A DNA stretch of 64,000 bases from contig WTPW01000488.1 of NCBI GenBank assembly GCA_009809945.1, positions 175,397-239,396 of the forward strand. The letters are read 5' to 3'. The notes beneath the pieces were generated by a model. It searched no databases and was not told where the DNA came from. It was given only the letters and a program-made list of their open reading frames with translations. Position 1 is the stretch's first letter. Every line of letters starts with the position of its first letter. Positions 22,460 to 34,989 of this stretch are shown in pieces. This DNA is from Gigaspora margarita. Taxonomy: Eukaryota; Glomeromycota; Glomeromycetes; Diversisporales; Gigasporaceae. The position numbers and the translations under genes were made by a program.

Positions 22460-22805
22460 TTATAGATAGTCATCTGCATGACCAGGATTTATAACACTCC
22501 AGTTATTATTTTTTTTATAATTTTCTACGGCTTCTCTCGAAATAGGGTAGAGGGGGTCATTATCTGATTTTAATGTAACAGAAAATTATATTTCAGAGAA
22601 ATACTCAAAACCCATTCCAGAAAAATACAAACTTAATTACGCAATATGAAATTTACTTACAAATTCTATTACTGTATTGGGGTCTTCGATTAGACGACCT
22701 TGAATTAGACGTTACTGGGTTAGACAGTGTTGAGTTAGGTGGTTCTGGGTTGGACAGTGCTGGGTTAGACGGTGTTGGATTGTTAGAATTATTAGTACTG
22801 CTCAT
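22460..22805 (-). CDS. Small two-exon hypothetical protein, Asn/Pro/Ser-rich N-terminus
   Basis: On the minus strand an ATG at 22805 opens exon 1 (22661-22805), which ends at a consensus donor GTAAGT. Exon 2 (22460-22563) follows an acceptor '..aaaatcag' and completes the split Tyr codon. The product is 82 residues. The first 45 residues are built on an SNP motif ('PSNPALSNPEPPNSTLSNP'), encoded by a degenerate 'ttagac(a/g)gtg' DNA repeat. The second half is compact and polar ('NDPLYPISREAVENYKKNN', 'WSVINPGHADDYL'). No family recognised. The consensus splice sites and codon-like second exon make a real gene likely. It faces the preceding gene tail to tail. Confidence 0.6.
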
Positions 22806-22849
22806 TTTGTGTTTCTAAAAATAAAAAATCATAATGAATAAAGTTTCGC

Positions 22850-23478
22850 CCCAGTAGTCATCCTAGAAAACAATTGTAGGTTGAAACCCTCCGTATAAAA
22901 CAAATATATATGTTAGAAATAAATTACAAGTGAATTAAGTAAAAAAAATTATATATGAACAAAAAATATTATAACCCACCCAACAAGGAACAAAAAATCG
23001 CTTATTTTTATACTTAGCATTTGTTAGATCTAAGAATCTGCCAGAAGTAATCGCATTACTCTAGCACTACCAGATCACACTTAACAAAGCAAATCCGCTC
23101 GGTCATAAGTTCCAAACACTGAGCCTATTTTGTATTTTTTCTGGTAAAATTAACCCCCTTAGATTCAACGATCGCTTAAAATAGGTTTAAATCTGATGAT
23201 CTCAGAGATGGTGGAGATTCCAAGTTCCTCCAACATATGAATTTGGACCAAACTACTGATAAAGAACATTATACTCATTACCCTTATAGCCTTTTTAAGT
23301 CATTCTTATCGCGGGATCGTATAAAGTAAGGAAAAGGTATTATTCGTAATATTCATTAAAAATTGACCATGAGAATTAATTCTGCAGGAGAGTAACACCG
23401 CATAAAATTTAATACGGGCCAGTCTTAATCTCATGATTAGGCGAACCATCACGGAATTATCACAGAAAATTTTTATTT
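22850..23478. other. Intergenic stretch, no gene seen
   Basis: Less AT-biased than the surroundings around 23030-23340, but short frames only and no recognisable motif. It may be an eroded gene or the 5' region of the minus-strand gene. Confidence 0.35.
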
Positions 23479-23938
23479 ATATGGGCTGATTTATGGAATT
23501 GCCAATAACTTTTAATATACTAATCTATTTTTGAATAATTTTATTACCAAAATGTTGGTCTCGATGAGACAGTTCTAATGAATCCAAAATTATCAAAATC
23601 CAATCACAGGATCCCAAGATAATTAAGATTTTGTATAATTTTACTATTAACTTTTACTATGTAGACAATCAACATATGGATTGGTTTTCATATAGAAAAC
23701 CAATCCATACATTGATTGTCTACATAGTAAAACCAATCCATACATTGATTGTCTACATAGTAAAAGTTAATAGTAAAATTATACAAAATCTTAATTATCT
23801 TGGGATCCTGTGATTGGATTTTGATGATTTTGGATTCATTAGAACCGTCTCATCAAGACCAACATTTTGGTAATAAAATTATTCAAAAATCGATTGGTAT
23901 ATCAAAAGTTATTGGCAATTCCATAAATCAGCCCATAT
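23479..23938. repeat. 460-bp fold-back element with nested duplication
   Basis: Two arms of about 215 bp form a long hairpin, from ATATGGGCTGATTTATGG to its inverted partner. Each arm contains the core 'gtctc(g)atgagac' and the words 'ccaaaatgttggtc' and 'ggatcccaagataa'. Near the centre 'ccaatccatacattgattgt' plus the following 'ctacatagtaaaa' is duplicated in tandem. Part of the right arm recurs as a single arm at 42780-42915. A 60-codon frame crossing the centre is an artefact of the duplication. Confidence 0.85.
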
Positions 23939-23939
23939 G

Positions 23940-25480
23940 TAAATTTATAAGTGCCATCAGAGTTTAATCAACAATTCATAGATTTAACTGTGATTTGATA
24001 CCCATGATTAGTACTCGTGACTCATAAATAGTATTCGGAAATTTAAAATTCTGTTATTACAGTTGATAGAATTAAAATATTACACATATTTATTTACAAG
24101 TATTTTTAAGTATTTTGAAAACAAACCTGCGCCCTCGAATATTCACAGCCCAGTATATATTATTACAATTTCAGTCTCAAAAATCGTTATGTGTATTGAT
24201 TGAACATCTAACATGCGCGTGTAAAATTAGAAAAAAATATTTCTGATACATGACTGGGGTATATAAATATTTATGGATTATTAAATAATCTGCCCTTTAA
24301 AAACAAATATGAGGCTAACAATTATATGCAAACCACGTAGCAATGTGGATGGCCTGGATTAATTATTATATATAACAGATAAGGCAATAGTATTATATCT
24401 CCGTATATAAATCTTTTTTTTATTCTATAACCAAAATTTTTTACCGATATTCTATTTTTTTACACTAGATTACCTTCATGTTGATAAGACAGTCGCTTAA
24501 GTTATTTGCATGGGTTTGTGGAATTCAACAGAGCCATGATAGTCCTGTGCTTTAATGAAGGTGATTTGTCTGGTCCATGAAAATACACAACCTAACCGTA
24601 CCTTTAATATATAGTCTTCTCAGGTGTAGTTATAGCCTTTCAAGGCAGGCTTAGGATTCAACTATTACCTCCCTGCAATTTACTTCTTCTTCCAATAGTC
24701 ATGCAAAAAAATTTTGACTCTATTGAGCAATAGGGCCTCTGATTTTGTTTTTTCTCGCTTATAAAAACCCAATTTTAGAGGGCGCGATCGTTAACTATCA
24801 TTGTCTTCGTAGTGAGAAGAGGAAGACCTGATGAGCTTCCTGCAGTTTAGTCCACTAAGCTATGAGATAAGAAATAGCTTTGAATGTATCCATCTCAAAA
24901 TTTATATAAGTACATAACCTATTGGAATTGGGCAAGTAATACAGTTTTATTTTCTTGCACAAGATTATATTGCGTCAATAGATCAATCACCTAGGCTACT
25001 TGTTACGAGTATACTTAGTCATGCAAAAAATTTTGTTAGAGTAAAAACTTTTGAGAATAGGGCCTCTGACTTTGTATGTTGCGTTTTTGAAAAGGCATGA
25101 TTATCATTGCTAATAGCTCAGTACTTTGGCTTGGGTGGTTTTTTAGTCCGTAAAAATAATTAATTAGGTGATTTGATTGGACTGCATAAAATACGATTTA
25201 ATCTCATTTTTTATTTTTCTCTAAGTTGCATTCACTCTATGACAATTGGTGCAAATAGATCTTTCTACTATATATAAAGATGAATTTTTTCAGATGAACT
25301 CATATATTGGGATATTTTTTATGTAATTCTACTATTATATATTATTAAGACTTTAAGTTTATTTCGAATGCACAAAAAATGAATTGTGATATTCATTAGT
25401 ATATAGTTAATAAAATCTGTTAGGTCTATAAGACTCATATAATCACCAAATGCACTAATAAGTCTATTAAATTGTTAAAT
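23940..25480. other. Intergenic stretch left of the virus-like block
   Basis: No gene recognised. A ~50-bp block starting 'tagtcatgcaaaaaa' and ending 'gggcctctga.tttg' occurs twice in direct orientation (about 24697-24750 and 25016-25072). The left boundary of the virus-like block was sought here, but no terminal repeat was found. Confidence 0.4.
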
Positions 25481-26332
25481 ATGTCAGGTCTTGTTGTCCC
25501 TATTATTATTGATAAAAAAGCTAAATTGCAAAAACTCATTCATAATCGTCCTGGATATGATATGAAATATATGGAATCATAGATTTACAAATATAGTTGT
25601 ATTAATGATTATCAACAATTTTTTGATGAACTCTTTGAAACTGAAAGATAATATGATATGCTATCAGTTATTAAACCATATGAAACTCTAGTACAGTAGG
25701 CTGTTCAGATCAGAGTTTCTTTACAAGAGCTGGTCTCTGAAAAGAAAAAAGCATATATTATGTACATTCTTTATTTAGTGCATTTGATAAGAGTAAATTT
25801 GTAGATCATGATTACTACTGATCTAGAATTCACAAAACCCATATGGTGATATGTTTAGACTATATGAAACTTATTCAGGTTAATGATATGAAGCCAGAAA
25901 AGAAATTTCACTAAAATAAATATGTTGAAATGATCGAAGTAGGCGATTTGATGCAAGAACATTGGAAAACTGAATGCTTAAAAACTCAGGATGGATATGC
26001 TAGAAAGATTCAAAATGCTTAGAGACAATTCAAAGAAAGGAACCCATCAAATGCACAGCTTGCCTGGTTGATTTACTGAATGATAATATTCTAGAAGATG
26101 AGAAATTTCTGGGTTTAACTTCTTATAAAGTGAAAAATCCTCAACCTCAAGATCAGTTCAATCGATGGAATACTGAGAAAATTGCAATATATAGAAGATA
26201 TAATCCTAATATAGTCAGCTATTTTATTAATAATAAATATGAAGAATATTATATTCCATATGATTGGATAGGTAGAAAGAAAAACCAATTACAGGTTAGA
26301 TTTCAAAAGTGTCTTTTAACACTTAAAGCATA
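25481..26332 (+). pseudogene. Fossil: unknown plus-strand protein of the virus-like block
   Basis: Opens with 'MSGLVVPIIIDKKAKLQKL' and closes with a polar, aromatic-rich region ('YEEYYIPYDWIGRKKNQLQV'). Composition is coding-like throughout, but the frame is broken several times. No family recognised. Confidence 0.5.
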
Positions 26333-26559
26333 AATAAATCAATTCCTTAATTATACTATTTATTCGAATTATTAATATAACATTTTTGCATAGAGTAGTT
26401 GTCCACCATTTTCCTAATGCTATTCTTGAGAGTGGCAGGCACATAAGTGCTATTGTTCTACAATAAGCCACGAGTCTCTGACTCATCACAATTGGGTAAT
26501 GCACGAAGTGAAATAAAAATCTATGAAGTGCATACTATAGCACTATAAACTTTTCATTT

Positions 26560-27480
26560 CTGTGAAGCAGAACACTTATGTGACTGATTTTTTAGCTTTT
26601 TCAGGTTTAGAATTCGTGGTTTCAGCAGGTAATGCATTTTTTATTGCAAAGCAATAGTTCTTTGAACCTATCTTATACTTTTGACACAACTCTATCTCTT
26701 TCTGCAAATCTAGTAGAGTATCAAATCTTAACTGAATTGCAAGTGGATTATCTTCTGCCCAATTAAGATCAAATACAATAAACTCACCCTTGTGAAGATA
26801 GCTATTAATAACTATTAATACATTTTTTACATCATTGGTATACGACCAACAATTTTGGAAACATCTTGAGGAGAACTACTGCCACTAAATATTAATATAT
26901 AAGAAAGATTTTCATGTATGATCATTAGGACATGATGGTATTTTTGCATCGTAAATATAGATGAAATATTCTGATAGTATACATGTGTGAAAAATAGGAC
27001 AATTCAATTTTGTATAGACTCAGAGGCAGCACATAAATCTTCAAAGATAATAACAGTACTTCTTTTGGAAAAAAAAGATTTTACACTAGGAATTTTTTTA
27101 GGTGAGATATAACTAAACCTAATATTTTCGTAATATGATGCTCTTGGATTACTTGCAATTATTCCATATATATACCTAACAAAAACCCATTTTTGTTTAT
27201 CAGGATGGTATCCACAAACTATCAAATCATCACACTGTATATATCTAAATCCACCCTTTTTCTTTTTATATATATGTTCAGCTTTGTCATCAAGAACAAG
27301 ATTTCTGAGTATATTAGTCTTACCTGAGCTACTTTTTTCTGTAACTAGCTTAGTGAATGGTCATGACATTGCTGGATAACCAATACAACATGATGAAGCG
27401 TGCTTTGTAGCCTCATCCATATCTATAAGAAAAAGTTTCATATGAGATAATCCTGTCTTTGAGTTCTTTTGCATATTTAT
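26560..27480 (-). pseudogene. Fossil: A32-like DNA-packaging ATPase
   Basis: The minus strand shows a Walker A-like 'TEKSSSGKTNILRNL' near 27320-27365, 'DDLIVCGYHPDKQKWVFV' and a Walker B-like 'STVIIFEDLCAAS' near 27015-27060, in the order expected of the poxvirus A32/Polinton ATPase family, which pumps DNA into capsids. The copy is broken. The family call rests on the two nucleotide-binding motifs and on my recollection of similar AM-fungal sequences. Confidence 0.65.
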
Positions 27481-27802
27481 TTCCTTTTTTCTCTCAAGTT
27501 TGAAAAAAGATATATAGTTAACTTATATATTTTTTATAAATCTGTTAATACTTATTATTAACCAAATAAATCTAGCTTGAGTAAAAATTGCAAGAATTTT
27601 GGGGTAATTTATATTTCTCAATACAGTAATTTGTGGCCAATATTTATCCTGTCTTCCCGCATATATGTCATTTTTTTCTTTATTCCAAATATGCTTGCAT
27701 ATAAACCAAATAATTAGTATTGTTATTATAACAAGAACAAAAGCTTAACAATAGGAGGAATCTGATACTTATAATTAACCAAAGCTTTACTAGCACCTAA
27801 TG

Positions 27803-28225
27803 TCACAACAGGTAATGCTTCATTTTTTTTATTGGTATATTATTATTCTTTATCTCAGATATAATATGTGACGATGATGGGCTTATTTTGGGAGAAATGC
27901 TACTTTGTGCCTGCTCATTATTTATTTGCTTCTCATTAGAGATCTCTGATTCTTTAGGTATATTATCATTTAAACTGGTTAAAGTTTGTTGAGTCAAAGA
28001 TTCTTGGATATCTCTATCTACTTGACTATTCTCTGTCTTAGACTTACATACAAAATATTTTGCAAGAGATAAAGAGTTCAGATTAGAGATAGTAGATGAA
28101 TCCGGATTTATATTTACATCTGGATTAATCTGGGTTTTAAACAAATCCAGATTCAATTTTTTGAACCAACTATATCCGGATATAATACAATCCAGATATA
28201 ATATATAACCAGATATAATATACAA
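27803..28225 (-). pseudogene. Fossil: low-complexity Ser/Asn-rich region
   Basis: A minus-strand stretch with disordered composition ('SSISPKISPSSSHIISEI'). Its upstream end merges into the 'tatatccggat' minisatellite, so the start is not meaningful. No family. Confidence 0.3.
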
Positions 28226-28620
28226 TCCAAATACAACATATAATCTGGATATACATATAATCTGGATATAATATGTAATTCAGATATGTGTACTGCTAAA
28301 GGAAAACCTGCCATTGGGTTTCGATTATATTTTGTATCGGGCACAATCCCTAATAAATTAGATATATTGTGTTTAATACAAAATATAACTGAAATCCTGA
28401 TGAACAAAGTTACGTAATCACTATTTAACCAGATACAGATTTATATCCGAACATAGATTTATATCCAGATACAGATTTATATCTGGATATAGATTTATAT
28501 CCGGATGTAGATTTATATCCGGATTAATCTGAATATATTTATATCCGGATTTAAATAAAATTAATCTGGATTCTATTTTTTTAATTCTAGTTATATCCGG
28601 ATTGAAAAATTCATCTTGGT
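28150..28620. repeat. Minisatellite of agatttatatccggata
   Basis: About 15-20 imperfect copies of an 18-bp unit around 'tttatatccggatac' and its complement, in two sub-arrays (28165-28275 and 28425-28615) of mostly opposite orientation, separated by about 150 bp of other sequence. Confidence 0.8.
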
Positions 28621-28639
28621 TCTAACTCTAGTTTAGATC

Positions 28640-29400
28640 CTTTGGTGGAGACTGCATAACTAATACATTATTATTATTTTTTTCATCTGACTTACCTTCG
28701 ATTTTGACTTGTTCTGATGATAATCTATTGCAGGGCAATAGCTTTTTGAGTCTAGCTTCTAAGGAGTATATCTCTGAATTTTTTTAGCCAAATCATTTTT
28801 TATTAGTTCTAATTCGCCATTTTTTAAAGTTAACATATTCTTCATGTGCTCTAATTTACTATTTTTTGAAGCTAGATTAGAATTCAAGGCAGATAATTCG
28901 ATCCTAAGATAATCAATCTCAGATAATCAATCTCAGATTCTTTCATAGATGAGTCCTTCTGGGCTGAAGATAGTCTTGTCTCTGATACTTTTATCTTAGA
29001 CTGAAAAGCTTTCATCTCTTTTAATTTTGTATGAATCTTGATTTTAGATTCATTAAGAGAAATATCTTTGCAAGTAATCTGGGATGTTAGAGCATCTAAC
29101 TCTGAGCGCAATTGTTTTACTTCATCTATAAGCTGATAGGTATGCTTAGTGACTTTCTCTTTATCTTTATTAGTTCGATTTAAATCATATTGTATACTCT
29201 TATTGACTTTATCCAAGATAGAACATTTATGAGCAAGTTGATTGCCACATTCTATAGCAATTTCATGATCTTGATTTGTTTAACTAAGCAGGTTTTCAAG
29301 TTCAGTTCAACTAGGTATGTATCTATTAGATAGCAAGTCTCCAAGTTTATTGCCTTCACCTATATCTGTCAATGTATGAATTTGAGGCATATTATATAAT
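28640..29400 (-). pseudogene. Fossil: coiled-coil protein of the virus-like block
   Basis: The minus strand is rich in heptad-type Glu/Lys/Leu ('QLIDEVKQLRSELDALTSQ', 'KIHTKLKEMKAFQSKIKV'), pointing to a long coiled coil, perhaps a structural or fibre protein. Broken; no specific family. Confidence 0.5.
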
Positions 29401-29563
29401 AGAAAAAATATATCAATGGAATAAATATACCTTTTATAAAAGATCGATATAATGTATTAAATAAATGATAAGTGTCTTCAGCACTAGCTCCACAATAATC
29501 CTATATATTTGATGTATTTTATTTTTCTGCCATATTTTATATTTTTTATTTTTCTAATATTTT

Positions 29564-30100
29564 TTGTTAGATAAAAAAAACAAAAAAATTATACTTATTG
29601 CTATAGTTAGAATATGTATAAAATCTGATACACCTTTGTTTTTAGCTGAAGATTATTTATATATAATGTATTGCTATGATATAAAACCAAGATACAAAAT
29701 TTTAAAGGAATTATTAGATAAATATAAAACATCATCAAAATATATTTATCAGATTTGGAAAGGGGAAGAAGCTAAAAGAGTTCTCTGGGATCAACCTATA
29801 CCCTTCTTATATAATACACAAGATTCACAAGCACAGTCTAATATATTTAGCCATGGCATAAGCCAGCTTCTAGCTAAAATAACTACCTCTGACAATAATT
29901 CATCTAGTATAAATAATATAAATTACTCTAAAATTTTATCTAATAAATCAGTAAAGGTGGTAGAGCCAAAGATTCAAAACTCACATTTGATAAAAAAAAG
30001 TGTCTCTTCTGATAATACTTTTAGAAGAAAGGTCGATCTTGAAAAATTAATGAAAGATACTGAAAGATTAGCTCCTATATGCCTGTCTTTGCCTCAGTAA
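29564..30100 (+). CDS. 178-residue frame of unknown function within the virus-like block
   Basis: An uninterrupted plus-strand frame. The N-terminal third is hydrophobic and aromatic ('IILIAIVRICIKSDTPLFLA', 'DYLYIMYCYDI'). A helical, basic middle follows ('RYKILKELLDKYKTSSKYIY'), then a Ser/Asn-rich linker and a basic C-terminus ending 'LAPICLSLPQ'. Codon use resembles the neighbouring fossil parts. It is divergent to the coiled-coil part on its left and convergent with the protease-like part on its right. No family recognised. The ATG used is the first in frame, but an earlier start upstream cannot be excluded. Confidence 0.5.
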   Translation: MLDKKNKKIILIAIVRICIKSDTPLFLAEDYLYIMYCYDIKPRYKILKELLDKYKTSSKYIYQIWKGEEAKRVLWDQPIPFLYNTQDSQAQSNIFSHGISQLLAKITTSDNNSSSINNINYSKILSNKSVKVVEPKIQNSHLIKKSVSSDNTFRRKVDLEKLMKDTERLAPICLSLPQ

Positions 30101-30109
30101 GCTAAGAGC

Positions 30110-33100
30110 ATTTTTCTGCAAGAACTATACCTGCATTTAGAGCCATATCAAGCCACTCTTTAGTTTTTATGGGTCACTTTTCAGGTAAGTCATATTTTTT
30201 TTTAAATTCTCACCATCATACATATCTGAAACTTGTTGCTTTGGTTTATTAACCTTTGGGATCTTGCTAAAAGTTGGGATAGTGTAAGTCTTCCCATGTA
30301 ACTTCATTTGAAATTAATTTTTATTTGGATCAAGAATATCTTGAACATTTTGAATCCATGTTATACCTAAATATAATATTGGTTCAGGTTCACCATTATT
30401 AATATGAGCAAAATTTTTAGTAGCTGTAGAAATCTTAACATCTTTGTCCTTTACGCTAATTGGCACATCTGTATACCATCCCAATGATTCGAATATATGT
30501 TTGGAATTACCCTTTATAGCAAAGTCAGAAGACTTGTCAGCTTTTCACCCCAGGGCATTAATTTTTGCATCATTCACTCCCCTGAATTCACTTGAGCTAT
30601 CTAAAAAAGAATTAGTGATCAATAAATCATTTATATTACAATGCAAGTATTGCAATAACGAAAACTATTCATCTGATTTTAATTCTTTCTCCTGAACTAT
30701 AGAGACTGACATATTTTATGTATTGCTGGTGAAAGCTTTGGCAATAGTTCATTGTATGTTTTAGACTAACTAAGTTCTTCATTTACTAATACTTGCTTTT
30801 TTTTCTGACTGAGATAGAGCATGCTATTTATTTTTTTCCTCGTTATATCTACCTTTTTCATCCTTATTATCATCTGAATCAGGAGATGCATATTGGGATT
30901 GGGAAGGTATTAGAGGAGGAAAGTATCAATATGTTGAATTTGATTTAGCTAAGGTTTTTTGTTATCAAGCATCATCCTTCCAAATTGAGATATCATTTGA
31001 CTGATTTAATCTACTTTTGATTCTATTATATCTATTCTAGCATTTGATTTGATAAATATAATCATTCTGGATGAGGCTTTTGAAAAGGCTTTATAGGATA
31101 ATTTTTATCAAAATTTTTTGTACTAAATATACCTAAATCATGTAAATATTGTGTTAAGTTATAATTTTCTATACCTTCTTCCATTTGTAATGAAGGTAGT
31201 GGACCTTTTGGCTTTCTAACTGGTTTAACAGTTTGAGATACAGATACTTGTATTTGCTTAGCTATTTGTGATTGAAAATCAGTTTTTTGTTTTTTTAATA
31301 AAGACTAGTATTCAGTTTTTTGCTATACAGTGCATTTTGGATTGCTTTTTGCATATCTTCTAAAGAAATTTCTTGTTGTTGAGGAGCTAAAATGGGTAAA
31401 GGTTCATATATTTCTCAAGATGCTTGCTGAGAAACTAATGGATTAGGTATTCTATTTCTTTTATGTCTAGCTATTTAGCGTAACTCTATCTCATAAAGCT
31501 TTTTAGCTAATTTATCTAATAGCAAATGTTCACCAATATCATCAGCTTTTTTAAGCCATAGAAGTGGAAGAGCATCTAAGAACTTTCTGCATAATTCTTC
31601 AGGCCTATAGTTGGCTCGTCTACCAATTCGTAATAATTTTCTATATAATCTATCTATAGTTATGTCTCCCTTTCTGATCATTCCATATATCAAATCCCGA
31701 AGCTCCTCTTTCACTATAGAAAAATACATTTTTAGCTACCATATAGCTTGACCGAAACAAATGCCAGCTACAACCACTATAGTACTATTATTAGCATTTG
31801 GTGTATTAATAGCAATGTTAGTAGGATGACCACCTGCTATGCACCAATCTTCATCCCAGGGACCTTTTACAGCTCTCAACTTGACTATTGCAGTTCCTGG
31901 TTGGCCTAGTGCCTTATTTAATGCTTGATTTCCTATCTGAACTGCTGTTCACCTATTTATAGCTACTAAATTAGCCTGCCCTGTATTATCAAGTAAGTTT
32001 GCTAATTTCCAATTCTGTTTTGTAGTAATCTTTTTGTCAAACTATTCTAAAGCTCTTCCTTTTATACATCCTCTTAAATATCCTATAGCTACGTCTCTTC
32101 CTGTTGGTGGACCTCCAGCATTATTTGCTAGATTTACACCTTGGTTTTGCAAGTACAGTTCCTGTTAGCATAAGATATTCACTTTTTTATATATAAATAC
32201 AAAATTGCTTATAATTTACAAACAAATGACTTTAAAAAAATCCGTCTTACAAATTTGTTGCTTTTAGTCTAAACTACAATTCTGTAAAATAGATTTTTAT
32301 TTTTATTATAAATTTAAAAAGTTATTTGAGTTTAAAGTTAATATGTAATCAACAATTTGGCGTTTAATATATAAAATAATTTAAATTATTGTTTTTATAG
32401 ATTTTTAACCAATCAGAATTTTTGTTACACAAAAAATAGCCAATTATATTTGAGTATAAATCTCAAAATTTGGCGCTTTTAAAAAAAATTGGATATCTTA
32501 TGCTGGCCCGAACTGTATAATCTTAGTTTTGCAAGAAAATCTAGGATATCACTACTTTAGTCAAAAAATGATTGTGGTATTCCTGCCATATTTCTTCGAT
32601 TTTGTTGATTATTATAGATTGCCAAAATTTGTAAATTTAAATTAAAAATATTCTGGCACTCTGTATGAGTTTTATTTTTTCATTTCTTATATCACTCATA
32701 GAGCCTGTTCTGATTATATTTTAGCAACCCTATATCCCTCTTGCATTGCTATAGATAGTGAGCCTTTCACTAATATAGTAGTTGTAAGGCAAATTTTTTC
32801 TGTAGTAATACACCAATACGGGTTCGCTTTTCTGTTATATTGTCTAACATTCTGTTTCTTGATTTTGAGCATTAGTTCGCAACTGCTAAATATCAAGCAA
32901 TGCCTGATCTTGCTCCTGTTTGTACGTATATCAGTCCCATCATATGTTTACCAAATCTTGTTGTAGGTTAGTATATTTTGATGTACTGTCTTGTTGATCT
33001 TTTAATTTGATTTGTTAAAATAGCTCTATATATTGTTGTATTATCTAGAGATCGGTCTATAGCATCAGCTGACTCAGCTATTGTACTCATATTGTCATCA

Positions 33101-33390
33101 GAATTATACAAGCCTGGGGAATTTTTATCAGAATTAGATTCATTTTCATTAAAATTCCATGCCTGTACGTTTTGTAAAGCCTCTCATATATTTGTAAGTT
33201 CTAATCTATCTCAATATCTTAATAATGCTAAAGCAAAATTTTGACAAAGAAGGTTAGTAATACAACTTTTTTGCTAAATTATTTTGTTAATCCTATTTAT
33301 TTGATTAGTCCTTGTTGTATTTATTTCTCATTTAAGTCGCTCATTTTCCTTTACTAATCTTGTTGTATAATCTTGTGCCTTAGGAGTATT
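30110..33390 (-). pseudogene. Fossil: Gag-like and aspartic-protease-like region
   Basis: Reading right to left, a Gag-like helical region lies at about 33200-31470. It includes 'GRDVAIGYLRGCIKGRALE', 'NLLDNTGQANLVAI' and 'LPLLWLKKADDIGEHLLLD', which resembles Gag-type proteins I associate with AM-fungal genomes. A Gln-rich linker follows, then at about 30690-30110 an aspartic-protease-like domain with 'GEPEPILYLGITWIQNVQ' and 'KLHGKTYTIPTFSKIP'. The region is broken many times. No reverse transcriptase or RNase H follows it. Confidence 0.55.
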
Positions 33391-33668
33391 TAGTGTTCTG
33401 ACCCATCACAAAAATTCCAACGCGGGTCACCCGCGAGTGGGTCACCTGGGTGACCCAGGTGAACACTAGGTAATAGAAAAATTCTGTCACAGGTCACCCG
33501 CAGGTGGGTCACCTGGGTGACCCGAGTAAACACTAGGTAATAAAAAAATTCTGCTATGGGTCACCTGCGGGTGAGTCACCTGGTGACCCAGGTGAACACT
33601 AGGTATAGTGTTCTGATCCATTACAAAAATCCTAACCCAGATGACCCGGGTGACCCAGGTGAACACTA
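33391..33668. repeat. GGGTCACCC minisatellite of four units
   Basis: Four copies of a ~65-80 bp unit bounded by 'tagtgttctgaccca' or a variant and 'gaacactagg', each filled with 'gggtgacccaggt' and 'gggtcacc' words that pair with each other. The edges are inverted, so each unit behaves like a tiny hairpin element. A fifth, separate copy lies at 34490-34570. Confidence 0.75.
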
Positions 33669-33963
33669 GAATATTGATAGATAAAATTGGTAAGCTTAAT
33701 AATATTTCAACAAATTTACGCAAATCATTATTAATTAATCAAAGCATTTCTAATTTAACATTAGATCTGCTCAGTATGTATGATTATCATATAAGTAGCA
33801 AAGCATAACAGGTATAGACAGCTCGTGCCAGAATTTAGAAAATGCACACAGCCACAAAGTTATTTATATGGAGCGTCCTTAAAATATACCTGGGGTATAG
33901 GCTCTTAACCTATAATCTCTAAATAAATAAACCAAATATAAAAAAGCTATCATGTGCTAACTA

Positions 33964-34282
33964 CCATATGTGTTCGAAAATAAGCTACCTTTTTTGGCCA
34001 AAAAATTACACGAAAAAATGTGGGGTAGCTTATTTTCATTATATAGAATTTTTTGAAAAAATTAAAAAACGTACTAATAAAAAGTTATCCAAATAATACC
34101 GAATTTTTACTGTAGGTGTATTTTGATGTTCTGAACAAGTTTACTTAATAGCACTTTTGAGATTTACTTAGTAAAATTTAGACTTTAATATGTAGCAACT
34201 GCTAACGGGTTTTTTAAGATTTTTGAAAAAAATCAGGGGGGTAGCTTATTTTAGGTACTAGCTTATTTTCAGACATATATGG
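33964..34282. mobile_element. 319-bp Tc1-type MITE (aaaataagcta family)
   Basis: The ends CCATATGTGTTCGAAAATAA and the complement CCATATATGTCTGAAAATAA are inverted and flanked by TA (33962-33963 and 34283-34284). It is inserted in the virus-like block. A relative lies at 49616-50319. Confidence 0.75.
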
Positions 34283-34489
34283 TAAATTGAGAACAGGATA
34301 AAAGCCTATACCACTGGTAAAGGCTTAAACAGCCCATTAATATGACATTCAAGTACCCATTATACACGTGATGTTAATGCACATCAAATGATCAATTTGA
34401 ATACGCTATCCAATAAGATTCAAGATTTTGTAAAAAAAGTTTGCCTGTTAACCATACACTTCGTACTTTGTACTATGTTCCTAGTACCC

Positions 34490-34570
34490 ATACAGGTCAC
34501 CCATGTGGGTGACTTGCAGGTTGACCCACGGGTGACCCAAGTGAGGCTTATCCGGGTCAGAACACTAGGA
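34490..34570. repeat. Single GGGTCACCC hairpin unit
   Basis: 'caggtcacccatgtgggtga' through 'gggtcagaacactagg', the same family as the array at 33391-33668 but in opposite orientation and alone. Confidence 0.65.
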
Positions 34571-34989
34571 GTATTGCCTGCAGATTTTGATATTTTTCAT
34601 ATTCAGTTTTTTAAGTTTGTCTCATGTTCATCGAATTCTGATATTAATCTATCTTTATTAGAAATTTCTTTATCTTTCTTTTTTTCTTCTTCAAGCTGAT
34701 AAATGATTCTTTTGAGTTTTGAGATTTTTTCTATTAATTCTTCTTTGTCTTATCTAGAAAGCTCGATAGCATTATTTAACTCTTCTTCAAGATATCTTAT
34801 TCTTTCTTCATGTATATCTATAACTTTTTCTAAGGTATAGAGTCATTGTTTGAAATTCCTATTTGATTTTGCTAATTGCAATACTACTTTATAGAGTTCT
34901 TGATTAGTTTACTATAGAAACATAGTCTCATTGCTTTGCAATAACTCGTTTATTTTTTATTTACTATATTGATTGAAAAATTGCTAAAT

